The translations under genes and the position numbers were made by a program. A DNA stretch of 64,000 bases from Pseudonocardia sp. N23 (GTDB lineage Bacteria; Actinomycetota; Actinomycetes; Mycobacteriales; Pseudonocardiaceae). The DNA lies in contig NZ_BEGX01000016.1 in the NCBI RefSeq assembly GCF_002583555.1, forward strand, positions 1 through 64,000, read 5' to 3'. The notes under the pieces were generated by a model. The model saw nothing but the letters and a program-made list of their open reading frames with translations, did not search any database and was not told the DNA's origin. Shown here piece after piece: positions 50,838-58,351 of this stretch; the first letter of the stretch is position 1, and each line of letters opens with the position of its first letter.

Positions 50838-51602
50838 GTGGACATCGCAGGCATCTCGGCCGTCGTGACGGGCGGCGCCTCCGGGCTCGGGCTGGCCACC
50901 GCGCGGCGGCTCGTCAAGGCGGGCGCGGGCGTCGTGCTGCTCGACCTGGAGTCCTCGGCCGGGGCGCAGGCCGCCGCCGAGCTGGGGGACCGGGCACGGT
51001 TCGTCGTCGGCGACGTCCGCACCGAGGCCGGCGTCACCCCGGCGCTGGACGCAGCTGCCGAGCTCGGCCCGCTGCGCGCCGTCGTGCACTGCGCGGGCCG
51101 CGGGCACGCCATGCGGATCCTGCAACGCGACGGCACCCCGGGATCGCTGGAGGACTACGCGGCGATCATCGAGCTCAACCTGGTCGGCTCGTTCAACGTG
51201 CTGCGCCTCGCCGCGGCGCGGATGGCGCAGCTCGAGTCCGTCGACGGGGAGCGCGGCGCGATCGTGCTCACCGCGTCCGTCGCCGCGTGGGAGGGCCAGA
51301 TCGGGCAGATCCCGTACGCGTCGTCGAAGGCGGGCATCGTCGGGATGACGATCGTGGCCGCCCGAGACCTCGCGACCAAGCAGATCCGGGTGGCGACGAT
51401 CGCGCCCGGCATCTTCGACACGCCGCTGCTGGGGCGGCTGCCGCAGGAGGTGCGCGACTCGCTGGGCAAGATGGTCCCGCACCCGAGCAGGCTCGGCGCC
51501 CCCGACGAGTTCGGGGCGCTGGCGGTCCACGTCCTGGAGAACCCGATGATCAACGGCGAGACGATCCGCCTCGACGGTGGTATCCGCATGGCGCCACGAT
51601 GA
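50838..51602 (+). CDS. SDR 3-hydroxyacyl-CoA dehydrogenase-like (HSD10 type)
   Basis: A 254-residue SDR resembling the HSD10/type II 3-hydroxyacyl-CoA dehydrogenase branch. It has TGGASGLGLATA, the DLESSAG acidic NAD-selecting loop, TASVAAWEGQIGQ with the catalytic Ser, YASSK and APGIFDTPLL. It would oxidise 3-hydroxyacyl-CoA to 3-ketoacyl-CoA for the upstream thiolase. The GTG start at 50838 has GGAAGGA upstream. Its stop overlaps the enoyl-CoA hydratase start. Confidence 0.88.
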   Translation: MDIAGISAVVTGGASGLGLATARRLVKAGAGVVLLDLESSAGAQAAAELGDRARFVVGDVRTEAGVTPALDAAAELGPLRAVVHCAGRGHAMRILQRDGTPGSLEDYAAIIELNLVGSFNVLRLAAARMAQLESVDGERGAIVLTASVAAWEGQIGQIPYASSKAGIVGMTIVAARDLATKQIRVATIAPGIFDTPLLGRLPQEVRDSLGKMVPHPSRLGAPDEFGALAVHVLENPMINGETIRLDGGIRMAPR

Positions 51603-52405
51603 CCGCGCGGCACTCCACCAACGGCGCCGACCCGGGCACGGCGGGCGGGCTGCTCGTCGAGCGTGACGGCCCCGTTCTGGTGCTGACCATCGATCGTCCG
51701 CGCCGGCGCAACGCCGTCGACCTCGGGACCGCGCGGCTGGTCAGCGCGGCGATCGACCAGCTCGACGAGGACCCGGACCTGCGGGTCGGGGTGCTGACCG
51801 GCTCGTCGGGATACTTCTCCGCCGGGATGGACCTCGCCGCGTACTCGGCGACAGGGGAGCGGCCCGTCGACGAGCACCGCGGCGGCTTCGGCATCGTCGG
51901 CGTCCCGCCGCGGAAGCCGATCATCGCCGCGGTCGAGGGCCCGGCGCTGGGCGGCGGCTTCGAGATCGCGCTGGCCTGCGACCTGATCGTCGCGGGGGAG
52001 AGCGCCGCCTTCGGGCTGCCCGAGGTCAAGCGCGGCCTGGTCGCGGCGGGCGGCGGGGTGCTGCGGCTGCCGCGGCGGGTGCCGCGCAACGTGGCGTCGG
52101 AGGCGGTGCTCACGGGCCGCCCGCTCACCGCGGCCCGCTGCGCCGAGCTCGGGCTGGTCAGCCGTGTCGTCGCCGACGGGGCCGCGCTCGGTGCCGCCCG
52201 TGAGCTGGCGGCGGAGATCGCGGCGAACGCCCCACTGGCGGTGCAGGCGTCGAAGGCCGTCATGGCCGCGTCGGCGCTGTGGCCCGACGACGAGCTGTTC
52301 GCCCGCCAGGAGCCGATGCTCTCCCAGGTGCGGACGTCGGAGGATGCGAAAGAAGGGGCGCGCGCGTTCGTCGAGAAGCGTTCGCCGCGCTGGTCAGGCC
52401 GCTGA
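51599..52405 (+). CDS. Enoyl-CoA hydratase/isomerase family protein
   Basis: A 268-residue crotonase. Oxyanion-hole segments are SGYFSAGMDLAAY and AAVEGPALGGGFEIALACD; the catalytic region includes FGLPEVKRGLVAAGGG. In this subtype the first catalytic Glu is present (LPEVKRG). It hydrates enoyl-CoA in the same pathway as the adjacent thiolase and SDR. The ATG overlaps the SDR stop. The converging acyl-CoA dehydrogenase completes a beta-oxidation cycle. Confidence 0.9.
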   Translation: MTARHSTNGADPGTAGGLLVERDGPVLVLTIDRPRRRNAVDLGTARLVSAAIDQLDEDPDLRVGVLTGSSGYFSAGMDLAAYSATGERPVDEHRGGFGIVGVPPRKPIIAAVEGPALGGGFEIALACDLIVAGESAAFGLPEVKRGLVAAGGGVLRLPRRVPRNVASEAVLTGRPLTAARCAELGLVSRVVADGAALGAARELAAEIAANAPLAVQASKAVMAASALWPDDELFARQEPMLSQVRTSEDAKEGARAFVEKRSPRWSGR

Positions 52406-52413
52406 CACGGCTC

Positions 52414-52453
52414 GTGAGCGGCGATGGCCGCCATGGCGGCCATCGCCGCTCAC
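52414..52453. repeat. 40-bp perfect palindrome (family copy 6)
   Basis: GTGAGCGGCGATGGCCGCCA is followed by its exact reverse complement. It lies between the converging hydratase (ends 52405) and acyl-CoA dehydrogenase (ends 52458) genes. Sequence differences from copy 1 are matched on both arms, so the arms have changed in a paired way. Confidence 0.9.
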
Positions 52454-52457
52454 GGGA

Positions 52458-53600
52458 TCAGACCTCGTCGCAGAGGGCGCGCGCGATGCCCAGCTTCAGG
52501 ACCTCGGAGGCGCCCTCGTAGATGCGCATCGGGCGGGCCTGGCGGTAGTAGCGCTCGATCGGGCTGTTCGCGACGAGCCCCCAGCGGCCCATGACCTGCA
52601 CGCACCGGTCGACGACGCGGCTCGCCGCCTCGGTCGCGGCCACCTTGGCCATCGACGACCGGTTGAGGGCGGCCGCGGCGTCGGTGCGAGCCGAGGACGC
52701 CGCCTGGTAGGTGAGCAGCCGGGCCATCTCGACGTCGTTCCACGAGTCGGCCAGCAGCTGGGCCACGGGGCCGTGCTTGAGCAGGGGGCGACCGAACTGC
52801 TCGCGGGTGCGGGCGTGGCGGGCGGCCTCGGCCAGGGCACCGGCGGCCAGCCCGCACGCGGCACCGGCGACGGACACCCGGAACACCGCGAGCGTGCCCA
52901 GGACCAGCGACATCGCCTTGCCGGGCACCCCGAGGCGTGCCTCCGGCGGGAGCACGACGTCGTCGAACTCGATCTCGCCCAGCACGTGCGGGGCGATCAG
53001 CTCGGGGCTGGGCACCGTCGAGACGCCGGGGGCGTCGGCGGGGACCATCACGAGCGACAGCCCGGCCTCCTCGGACACGAGCGTCACGAAGAAGTCGGCC
53101 GCGCCGGCGTTGGAGATGAACGACTTGGCGCCGCGCACGACGAGCGAGCCGTCCTTCTCGGTGACCGTCGTGGAGACGTTCTTGAGGTCGGAGCCCGCGT
53201 TCTCCTCCGTGAGCGCCAGCGCGGCGAGGGTCTCCATCGACGCGACGCGGGGCAGCCACTGCGCCCGCTGCTCGTCGGTGCCGCCGACGGTGATCGCGTA
53301 GCTGCCGATGCCCTGGAGCGCGAACATGGAGTCCAGGTGCGACGACGCCCGCATGAACACCTCGCGGACGATGCAGACCGCCAGCGGGTCGACGCTCTCG
53401 GAGCGGCCACCGTAGGCGGCGGGGACCATCAGCCCCGACAAGCCGCTGGCGCGCAGAGCCTCCCGGATCCCGGGGTGGATCTCGCTCATGGCATCGGCCT
53501 CGGCGGCGATGGCGGCGACGGACGCCGCGACGGCCTCGGCCTCCTCGCGCAGGGCCACCTCAGCGGGCCCGAGACCGAACCACTTCTCCGTGGAGTCCAT
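52458..53600 (-). CDS. Acyl-CoA dehydrogenase
   Basis: A 380-residue flavoprotein. It has LTEENAGSDLKN (FAD/substrate signature 1), RTREQFGRPLLKH and the catalytic base Glu in RIYEGASEVLKL near the C-terminus. It introduces the alpha-beta double bond in an acyl-CoA. The ATG at 53600 follows an AT-rich stretch (ACATAGTATGC) without a Shine-Dalgarno, so a leaderless mRNA is likely. Only 102 bp separate it from the divergent AhpD-core gene. Confidence 0.92.
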   Translation of the reverse strand: MDSTEKWFGLGPAEVALREEAEAVAASVAAIAAEADAMSEIHPGIREALRASGLSGLMVPAAYGGRSESVDPLAVCIVREVFMRASSHLDSMFALQGIGSYAITVGGTDEQRAQWLPRVASMETLAALALTEENAGSDLKNVSTTVTEKDGSLVVRGAKSFISNAGAADFFVTLVSEEAGLSLVMVPADAPGVSTVPSPELIAPHVLGEIEFDDVVLPPEARLGVPGKAMSLVLGTLAVFRVSVAGAACGLAAGALAEAARHARTREQFGRPLLKHGPVAQLLADSWNDVEMARLLTYQAASSARTDAAAALNRSSMAKVAATEAASRVVDRCVQVMGRWGLVANSPIERYYRQARPMRIYEGASEVLKLGIARALCDEV

Positions 53601-53702
53601 GCATACTATGTTACTTTATTGGTGAGCTGAGCGACAGCGTGACGGGCCGGTGCGCCCCCCTGTCGGTGACTCGGCCGGTGTACTCGACGAGGAGTGGTCA
53701 CC

Positions 53703-54458
53703 ATGACAGGCACGGTCTCGACGTCGGGCGGGCGACGCACCGCGGAGCTGGTCGGTGAGGCGCCCTGGCTGCCACGGCTCGAGGTGTCGACGCCGAAGTT
53801 CGTCGAGGGCCTCGCCCGGGTCGCGGACGTCATCACCACGGACGGGACGCTGCCGGTCGGTCTCAAGGCGTTGTTCGCCGCGGCCATCTGCGCGGTCAAG
53901 CGCGACGAGGCGCTCGTCGGCCACTTCCTCGCCGTCGCCGCCAAGGCCGGTGTGCCGCGCGAGCACGCCGAAGGTGCCTCGGTCGGCCTGCTGATCTCGC
54001 GCGGCGTCGTCCCGCACGGGCTGTTCGTCGCCGCCACCGACGCCGCGTACGGGCCCGCAGAGCACGCCCCGGCGGGCGCCGGCGCGACCGACGGCTTCAC
54101 CGCCGACGTCCCGGGCGCCTTCGCCTACTTCCAGCAGTACTTCGGCGTCGTGCCCGACTACGTCGAGCTGCTCGGCGACCGGGTCGGCGCGGGGCTGGAG
54201 GGCTACTTCCTGATGCGCGAGTCGTCGCTGGGGGAGACCCCGCTGCCGGCCCGCGACATGGAGCTGCTGCTCTGCGCGGTCAACGCCGCCGAGTACCAGC
54301 CGCGGTTCGTGGCCATCCACTCCCGCGGTGCGCGGCGCGCCGGGGCCACCGAGGAGCAGCTCGTCGAGGCGACGCTGGTCGCCATGCCGTTCGCGGGTGT
54401 CGCGTCCTGGCTGCCCGCGGCGCAAGGCGTGATCGAGTCCCGCGACGTCGCCGGCTGA
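53703..54458 (+). CDS. Tandem AhpD-core/carboxymuconolactone-decarboxylase-like protein
   Basis: A 251-residue protein with two AhpD-core-like halves: LPVGLKALFAAAICAVKRDEALVGHF around residues 50-75 and ELLLCAVNAAEYQPRFVAIHSRGARRAGATEE around 180-215. Neither half has a CxxC pair, so peroxidatic thiol chemistry is doubtful and a decarboxylase/isomerase-like or structural role is possible. The ATG at 53703 has GGAG at 53691. It diverges from the acyl-CoA dehydrogenase gene and precedes a small broken gene. Confidence 0.75.
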   Translation: MTGTVSTSGGRRTAELVGEAPWLPRLEVSTPKFVEGLARVADVITTDGTLPVGLKALFAAAICAVKRDEALVGHFLAVAAKAGVPREHAEGASVGLLISRGVVPHGLFVAATDAAYGPAEHAPAGAGATDGFTADVPGAFAYFQQYFGVVPDYVELLGDRVGAGLEGYFLMRESSLGETPLPARDMELLLCAVNAAEYQPRFVAIHSRGARRAGATEEQLVEATLVAMPFAGVASWLPAAQGVIESRDVAG

Positions 54459-54500
54459 ATCTCGTCCGAACGCGCCCACCACCACGAGAGGAGCCCACTG

Positions 54501-54795
54501 ATGGCTGCTCTCGATCTCGAGAAGGCCTGGGACAGCTACGACGAGATGCCCGACTCCGACGCGATCCGCGGTTTCTGCCAGGGCATGGCGATGACGGCAC
54601 CGACGTGCTGCAGCTCGACGTCGACCACCTCGCCGTCGCCGACCGGGGCATCGCCGCGCACAGCACCTGGCACCAGGCGTTCCGGGCGACAAGGTGCCGA
54701 TCGTGGAGGTCGACGACCCGAGCGCCAAGTGCCTCGTCAGCAGCCGGCTCACCTGGAAAGCGCTCGGTGGCACCGTCGGGATGCCGGTGGGGTGA
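54501..54795 (+). pseudogene. Small gene broken by two frameshifts
   Basis: Starting at an ATG with AGAGGAG upstream, three successive fragments continue in different frames: MAALDLEKAWDSYDEMPD up to QGMAM; then GTDVLQLDVDHLAVADRG up to TWHQAF; then GDKVPIVEVDDPSAKCLV ending GMPVG and a TGA at 54793. Each step moves the frame back by one, as if single bases were lost near 54585-54592 and 54684-54688 (a G run). The restored protein would be ~97 residues and is not one I recognise. Assembly error is the alternative. Confidence 0.6.
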
Positions 54796-54959
54796 CCGGC
54801 GGGCCCGGCCGGTCGGGGTAGCGTCTGCCCGGCCCGGCCGGGGCCATCCGGACTGTTCGTCCGATTGCTGAGTATGATCGTCAGGATCTGGCACCACCGA
54901 CCGGCTGTCGGGCGGGGGTGTCGCGGAGCAGTTCGGGGTCGCAGGAGCAGGGGGCCTAC

Positions 54960-55733
54960 ATGTCCGTCGTCCGCAGGGACGTCGCGCCGCGCTCGGCGCC
55001 GACGGGGATGCCGCCCAAGCGCGCCACCGTCATCGCGCAGCGGATCGTCAAGGAGATCAAGGACCGCAACCTGCAGCCGGGCAGCCACCTGCCGCCGGAG
55101 CGGGACATGCTCGAGACCTACAACGTCGGGCGCAACACGTTGCGCGAGGCGCTGCGGGTCCTGGAGCTGCAGGGTGTGCTGACGATCCGGCCCGGCCCCG
55201 GCGGCGGCCCGGTGATCACCTCGCCCGACTCGCGGCACCTGGCGAGCACCCTGGCACTGCTGATGCAGTTCGCCGACACGCCGTTCCGCGCGGTCATCGA
55301 GACCCGGCAGCTGCTCGAACCGCTGACGGCCCGGCTGTGCGCCGAGCGTGGCGACGCCGGGCTGGTGGCCGACCTGCGCGCCTCGGTCGACCTCATGGGC
55401 GCGAGCCTCGACGACCGCGACGCGTTCCTCGACGAGAACCGCCGCTTCCACGACCTCGTGGCCTGGGGCTCGGACAACCCGTTGTTCGGCTACTGCATCA
55501 ACTCGCTGCACTGGATCACCGACGGCACGGTCCTCGGGGTCGACTACCCGCGGCGGTTCCGCAAGCTGGTGTGGCAGGCGCACGACGCGGTGTGCATCGG
55601 CATCGAGTCCGGCCAGGGCGACAAGGCCGAGGCCGCGATGCGCGCACACATGGACGACACGCTCGCCTACTTCGAGCGGCACTACCAGCGGCAGATGGAC
55701 GAGGTCCTCAGCTGGGAGATGTACGGGACCTGA
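54960..55733 (+). CDS. GntR family transcriptional regulator (FadR subfamily)
   Basis: A 257-residue regulator with an N-terminal winged HTH (IVKEIKDRNLQPGSHLPPERDMLETYNVGRNTLREALRVLELQGVL; recognition helix near RNTLREAL) and an all-helical FCD-type effector domain with metal-site His residues (DENRRFHDLV, AMRAHMDDT). The ATG at 54960 is preferred to a GTG at 54918. It is the only GntR protein in the catabolic block and may control the promoters carrying TTATCAG-type elements. Ligands of this subfamily are usually organic acids or acyl-CoAs. Confidence 0.9.
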   Translation: MSVVRRDVAPRSAPTGMPPKRATVIAQRIVKEIKDRNLQPGSHLPPERDMLETYNVGRNTLREALRVLELQGVLTIRPGPGGGPVITSPDSRHLASTLALLMQFADTPFRAVIETRQLLEPLTARLCAERGDAGLVADLRASVDLMGASLDDRDAFLDENRRFHDLVAWGSDNPLFGYCINSLHWITDGTVLGVDYPRRFRKLVWQAHDAVCIGIESGQGDKAEAAMRAHMDDTLAYFERHYQRQMDEVLSWEMYGT

Positions 55734-55756
55734 TCCCGGTCCCACCTGGCTCCACA

Positions 55757-55787
55757 GCGCCGCTTCCCGCATCCTGGGAGGCGGCGC
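55757..55787 (+). terminator. Hairpin after the gntR gene
   Basis: GCGCCGC (55757-55763) pairs with GCGGCGC (55781-55787), and the interior can pair further (TTCCC with GGGA). It begins 24 bp after the gntR stop and separates it from the next operon promoter. No U-tract is present. Confidence 0.5.
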
Positions 55788-55840
55788 CGTCGTGTGCGGC
55801 GGGCGGCGTGGCGTAGGCGACCCTGGATCGCTGCTGCTGT

Positions 55841-55859
55841 TAATGATATACAGAGATTC
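55841..55859 (+). promoter_or_regulatory. AT-rich promoter element (copy D)
   Basis: TAATGATATACAGAGATTC lies 57 bp upstream of the second duplicated-domain gene. It shares CAGAGATT with the element at 39680, which is in front of the paralogous gene, and contains GATATA, a possible -10 region. Confidence 0.35.
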
Positions 55860-55916
55860 AGGCGCCGATCGGTGGTCGGCGCCCTCGCAGGACCGACGAC
55901 GACGTCAGGATCGCGC

Positions 55917-56786
55917 ATGGACGGCAAGACGCTGCTGGAGCGGGAGCAGGACCACCCGCAGGACATCGTGGTCGAGCGCGACCGCGGCCGGATCTGCACC
56001 ATGGACTCGGCCCGCTACGTCGACGCCCGCAACACCGGGCGCGACGTCGTCGTCCCGGCCTCCTACGTCGGGGTCCTGCCGGCGCGGATGATGGCGATCC
56101 ACCGCCCGCGCGGCGTCATCGGGCACGACGCGTGCGTCGGCAAGGACGGCGCCGGCATCGCGGGGCTCTGGTACCTCGAGGCCCTCGGGATCGCCGCCGC
56201 CACCGCGGACGGCATGACCGCCGAGATGGGCAACGGCGAGGACCTCTACCGCAACGGCGTCGTCAAGCACGTCAACTACGTCGCCGAGACGTGCGGCGTG
56301 AAGCCCGGCATGGCCGTCTCCGAGGCCGCCGAGATCCTGCTCGCCAACGACCCGACCGACGTCGAGGTCGGCAACAAGGTCCGCCGCGAGATCATGGAGA
56401 CCCACTCGAGCGGGCGGCGCGTCGTCGTCACCGACTCGATCGTCTGGGCCTACCCCGAGGACGAGAACCGCAGCGTGCTCGTCACCGCCGGGCACACCGG
56501 CCGCAGTGGCGCGAAGTTCCTCCTCGAGGCCAAGCCGTGGGGCTTCATCTGCCACGACGGCGGCATGAGCAAGAACCGCTCCGGCGTCTCCGGGCTGGTC
56601 ACCGCCGACGAGGCCGGCCTCGCGGGCGCCTGCATCGACGGCACCACCGCCCCGGTCGGCGACGCCTTCCTCGGTTACGAGCACGGGCTGATCAGCGCGC
56701 ACAACGAGGCCGCCGCCGCGCGCGGGGTCGAGGTCGGGATGACGGTCAAGGAGGCCGCGCACCGGCTGCTCGTCGGTGGGGAGTGA
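55917..56786 (+). CDS. Internally duplicated protein of unknown function, paralogue 2
   Basis: A 289-residue soluble protein of a family I cannot name. Residues 30-142 and 173-285 are homologous with an exact 143-residue offset and no gaps: DS at 30/173, HD at 70/213, the GxxGL motif at 80-84/223-227, GM at 131/274, EAA at 136/279 and LL at 141/284. Such spacing shows a tandem duplication of a ~113-residue domain. The conserved His-Asp and Gly-rich loops suggest a ligand or metal site per domain. It heads the DUF35/thiolase operon. Confidence 0.75.
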   Translation: MDGKTLLEREQDHPQDIVVERDRGRICTMDSARYVDARNTGRDVVVPASYVGVLPARMMAIHRPRGVIGHDACVGKDGAGIAGLWYLEALGIAAATADGMTAEMGNGEDLYRNGVVKHVNYVAETCGVKPGMAVSEAAEILLANDPTDVEVGNKVRREIMETHSSGRRVVVTDSIVWAYPEDENRSVLVTAGHTGRSGAKFLLEAKPWGFICHDGGMSKNRSGVSGLVTADEAGLAGACIDGTTAPVGDAFLGYEHGLISAHNEAAAARGVEVGMTVKEAAHRLLVGGE

Positions 56787-56790
56787 ACCC

Positions 56791-57180
56791 GTGACCGCCC
56801 CGGCCCCGGGGCTGACCGACGCGTTCTGGGCGGCCGCGAGCCGCCGCGAGCTCGTCCGCCCGGTGTGCCGCGCGTGCGGCCGCAACTTCTTCACCCCGCA
56901 GGTCGCGTGCCCCACGTGCCTGTCGGAGGACTGGACCTACGAACACAGCGCCGGCCGCGGTCGCGTCTACAGCGCGACCGTCGTGCACAAGCCGCCGAGC
57001 CCCGGGTTCGCCGTGCCGTTCCGGCTCGGCATCGTCGACCTCGACGAGGGCTGGAGCATCCTCACCGAGTTCGTCGACGGCCCCGACGGGCGCCTCCCGG
57101 CGATCGACACGCCCGTGCAGGTGGCGTGGATCGAGCGCGATGGTCGGACCCTCCCTGCATTCACCGAGGTCCTCCCGTGA
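56791..57180 (+). CDS. DUF35 OB-fold/zinc-ribbon protein
   Basis: A 129-residue DUF35 protein. The zinc ribbon Cys residues are in PVCRACGRNFF and ACPTCLSE; OB-fold strands follow (YSATVVHKPPSPGF, FRLGIVDLDEGWSILTEF). It is the partner of the thiolase-fold protein encoded with a GTGA overlap. In the ChsH2/Ltp2 steroid system such a pair is a side-chain retro-aldolase. The GTG at 56791 has GGTGGGGA upstream, inside the end of the previous gene. Confidence 0.87.
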   Translation: MTAPAPGLTDAFWAAASRRELVRPVCRACGRNFFTPQVACPTCLSEDWTYEHSAGRGRVYSATVVHKPPSPGFAVPFRLGIVDLDEGWSILTEFVDGPDGRLPAIDTPVQVAWIERDGRTLPAFTEVLP

Positions 57181-58334
57181 GGATCGACGAGGTCGCGATC
57201 GTCGGGGTCGGGCTGACCCCGCAACAGAAGCGATCCGACCGCAACTCGCTGCAGGTCGCGCTCGACGCCGCGAAGCTCGCCCTCGCCGACGCCGGCCTGC
57301 GCCACACCGATCTCGACGGCATCGCCGCGCGCTGGCCCGGCCCAGGGGGCACCGTGCTCGCTCCCGGGTCGGCCGACTGGTCGACGCTGCTCGGGGTGCC
57401 GCTGGACTGGATCGGCGACTCCTACCCGCAGGGCGTGCCCGCCCTTCTCGACGCCGCCGGCGCGATCATGACCGGTCAGGCCACCACCGTGCTGATCACC
57501 GGCGGCCAGGCCGGGGTGCTCGGCGGTGGCAGCGTCGCCGCCTACACCCAGCCCGGCAACGAGTTCGTCGCCCCGTTCGGGGCGTTCACCTCCGCCCACT
57601 TCGCGCTGGTCGCGCAACGCCATCTGGCCCGCTACCCGCATGCGCGCCAGGGGATGGCCGAGATCGCCGCGACGATCCGCAACGTCGGCGCGGCCAACCC
57701 CGAGGCCGTCATGGCCGGGCGCGGCCCCTACACCGCCGAGGACGTGCTGGCCGCGACGCCGATCGTCGACCCCTTCACGCTGCTCGACCTGTGCCTGGCG
57801 TCCGAGGGCGGCGCGGCCGTCGTCGTCACCACCCTGCAACGGGCCCGCGACCTGCCGCACCCGCCGGTCGTCGTGCTCGGCGCGGGCATGGAGTGGCTGC
57901 GCCAGCAGTACGTCGACCCCGCCCGCTACGAGCAGGCGTGGACGATCGGGTCACGGGCGGCGGCGAAGGCCTTCACCCAGGCCGGGCTCGGCCCGTCCGA
58001 CGTCGACGTCGCGCAGCTCTACGACGTCAACTCCCTCGAGGTGGCCCGCCAGTTCGAGGCACTGGGCTTCTGCGGACCCGGCGAGGGCACCGACTTCGCG
58101 CTCGCGACCGGCATCGGCCTCGACGGCAAGCTTCCCACATGCACCGACGGCGGGCTGCTGGCGTGCAGCCACATCGGGTGGGGCGGGCCGACACTCAAGC
58201 TCGTCGAAGCCGTGCGCCAGCTGCGCGGCACGTGCGGCGACCGGCAGGTGGCCGGTGCCGAGGTCGCGATCGCGTCCGGCGCTGGTTCGGGCGCCCAGTA
58301 CTACAACCTCGCGCTGCTCGGCCGGGCGCGCTGA
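57177..58334 (+). CDS. Thiolase-fold protein lacking the catalytic Cys (Ltp2-like aldolase candidate)
   Basis: A 385-residue SCP-x/lipid-transfer-type thiolase-fold protein. Where active thiolases have the nucleophile in an ACASG-like motif, this has SYPQG at residues 82-86. The EVHDAFT segment is replaced by QLYDVNSLEV and the GHPxGATG motif by CSHIGWGGP. Loss of Cys with a Tyr in the QLYD position resembles Ltp2-type retro-aldolases, which also need a DUF35 partner. The aldolase assignment is inference; an inactive or condensing role is possible. The GTG start overlaps the DUF35 stop. Confidence 0.8.
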   Translation: MRIDEVAIVGVGLTPQQKRSDRNSLQVALDAAKLALADAGLRHTDLDGIAARWPGPGGTVLAPGSADWSTLLGVPLDWIGDSYPQGVPALLDAAGAIMTGQATTVLITGGQAGVLGGGSVAAYTQPGNEFVAPFGAFTSAHFALVAQRHLARYPHARQGMAEIAATIRNVGAANPEAVMAGRGPYTAEDVLAATPIVDPFTLLDLCLASEGGAAVVVTTLQRARDLPHPPVVVLGAGMEWLRQQYVDPARYEQAWTIGSRAAAKAFTQAGLGPSDVDVAQLYDVNSLEVARQFEALGFCGPGEGTDFALATGIGLDGKLPTCTDGGLLACSHIGWGGPTLKLVEAVRQLRGTCGDRQVAGAEVAIASGAGSGAQYYNLALLGRAR

Positions 58335-58351
58335 CCCGAAGGGAGAGGGCC

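Noticed and set aside
16788..52453. CRISPR repeats or phage attachment sites as explanation of the 40-bp palindromes
   Set aside because: Copies are kilobases apart with genes between them, no spacers, no cas or integrase genes, and the sequences vary with compensating arm changes.
54605..54871. Independent 88-codon gene on the + strand
   Set aside because: It is the middle fragment of the frameshifted gene at 54501-54795 and becomes Arg/Ser-rich noise after TWHQAF.
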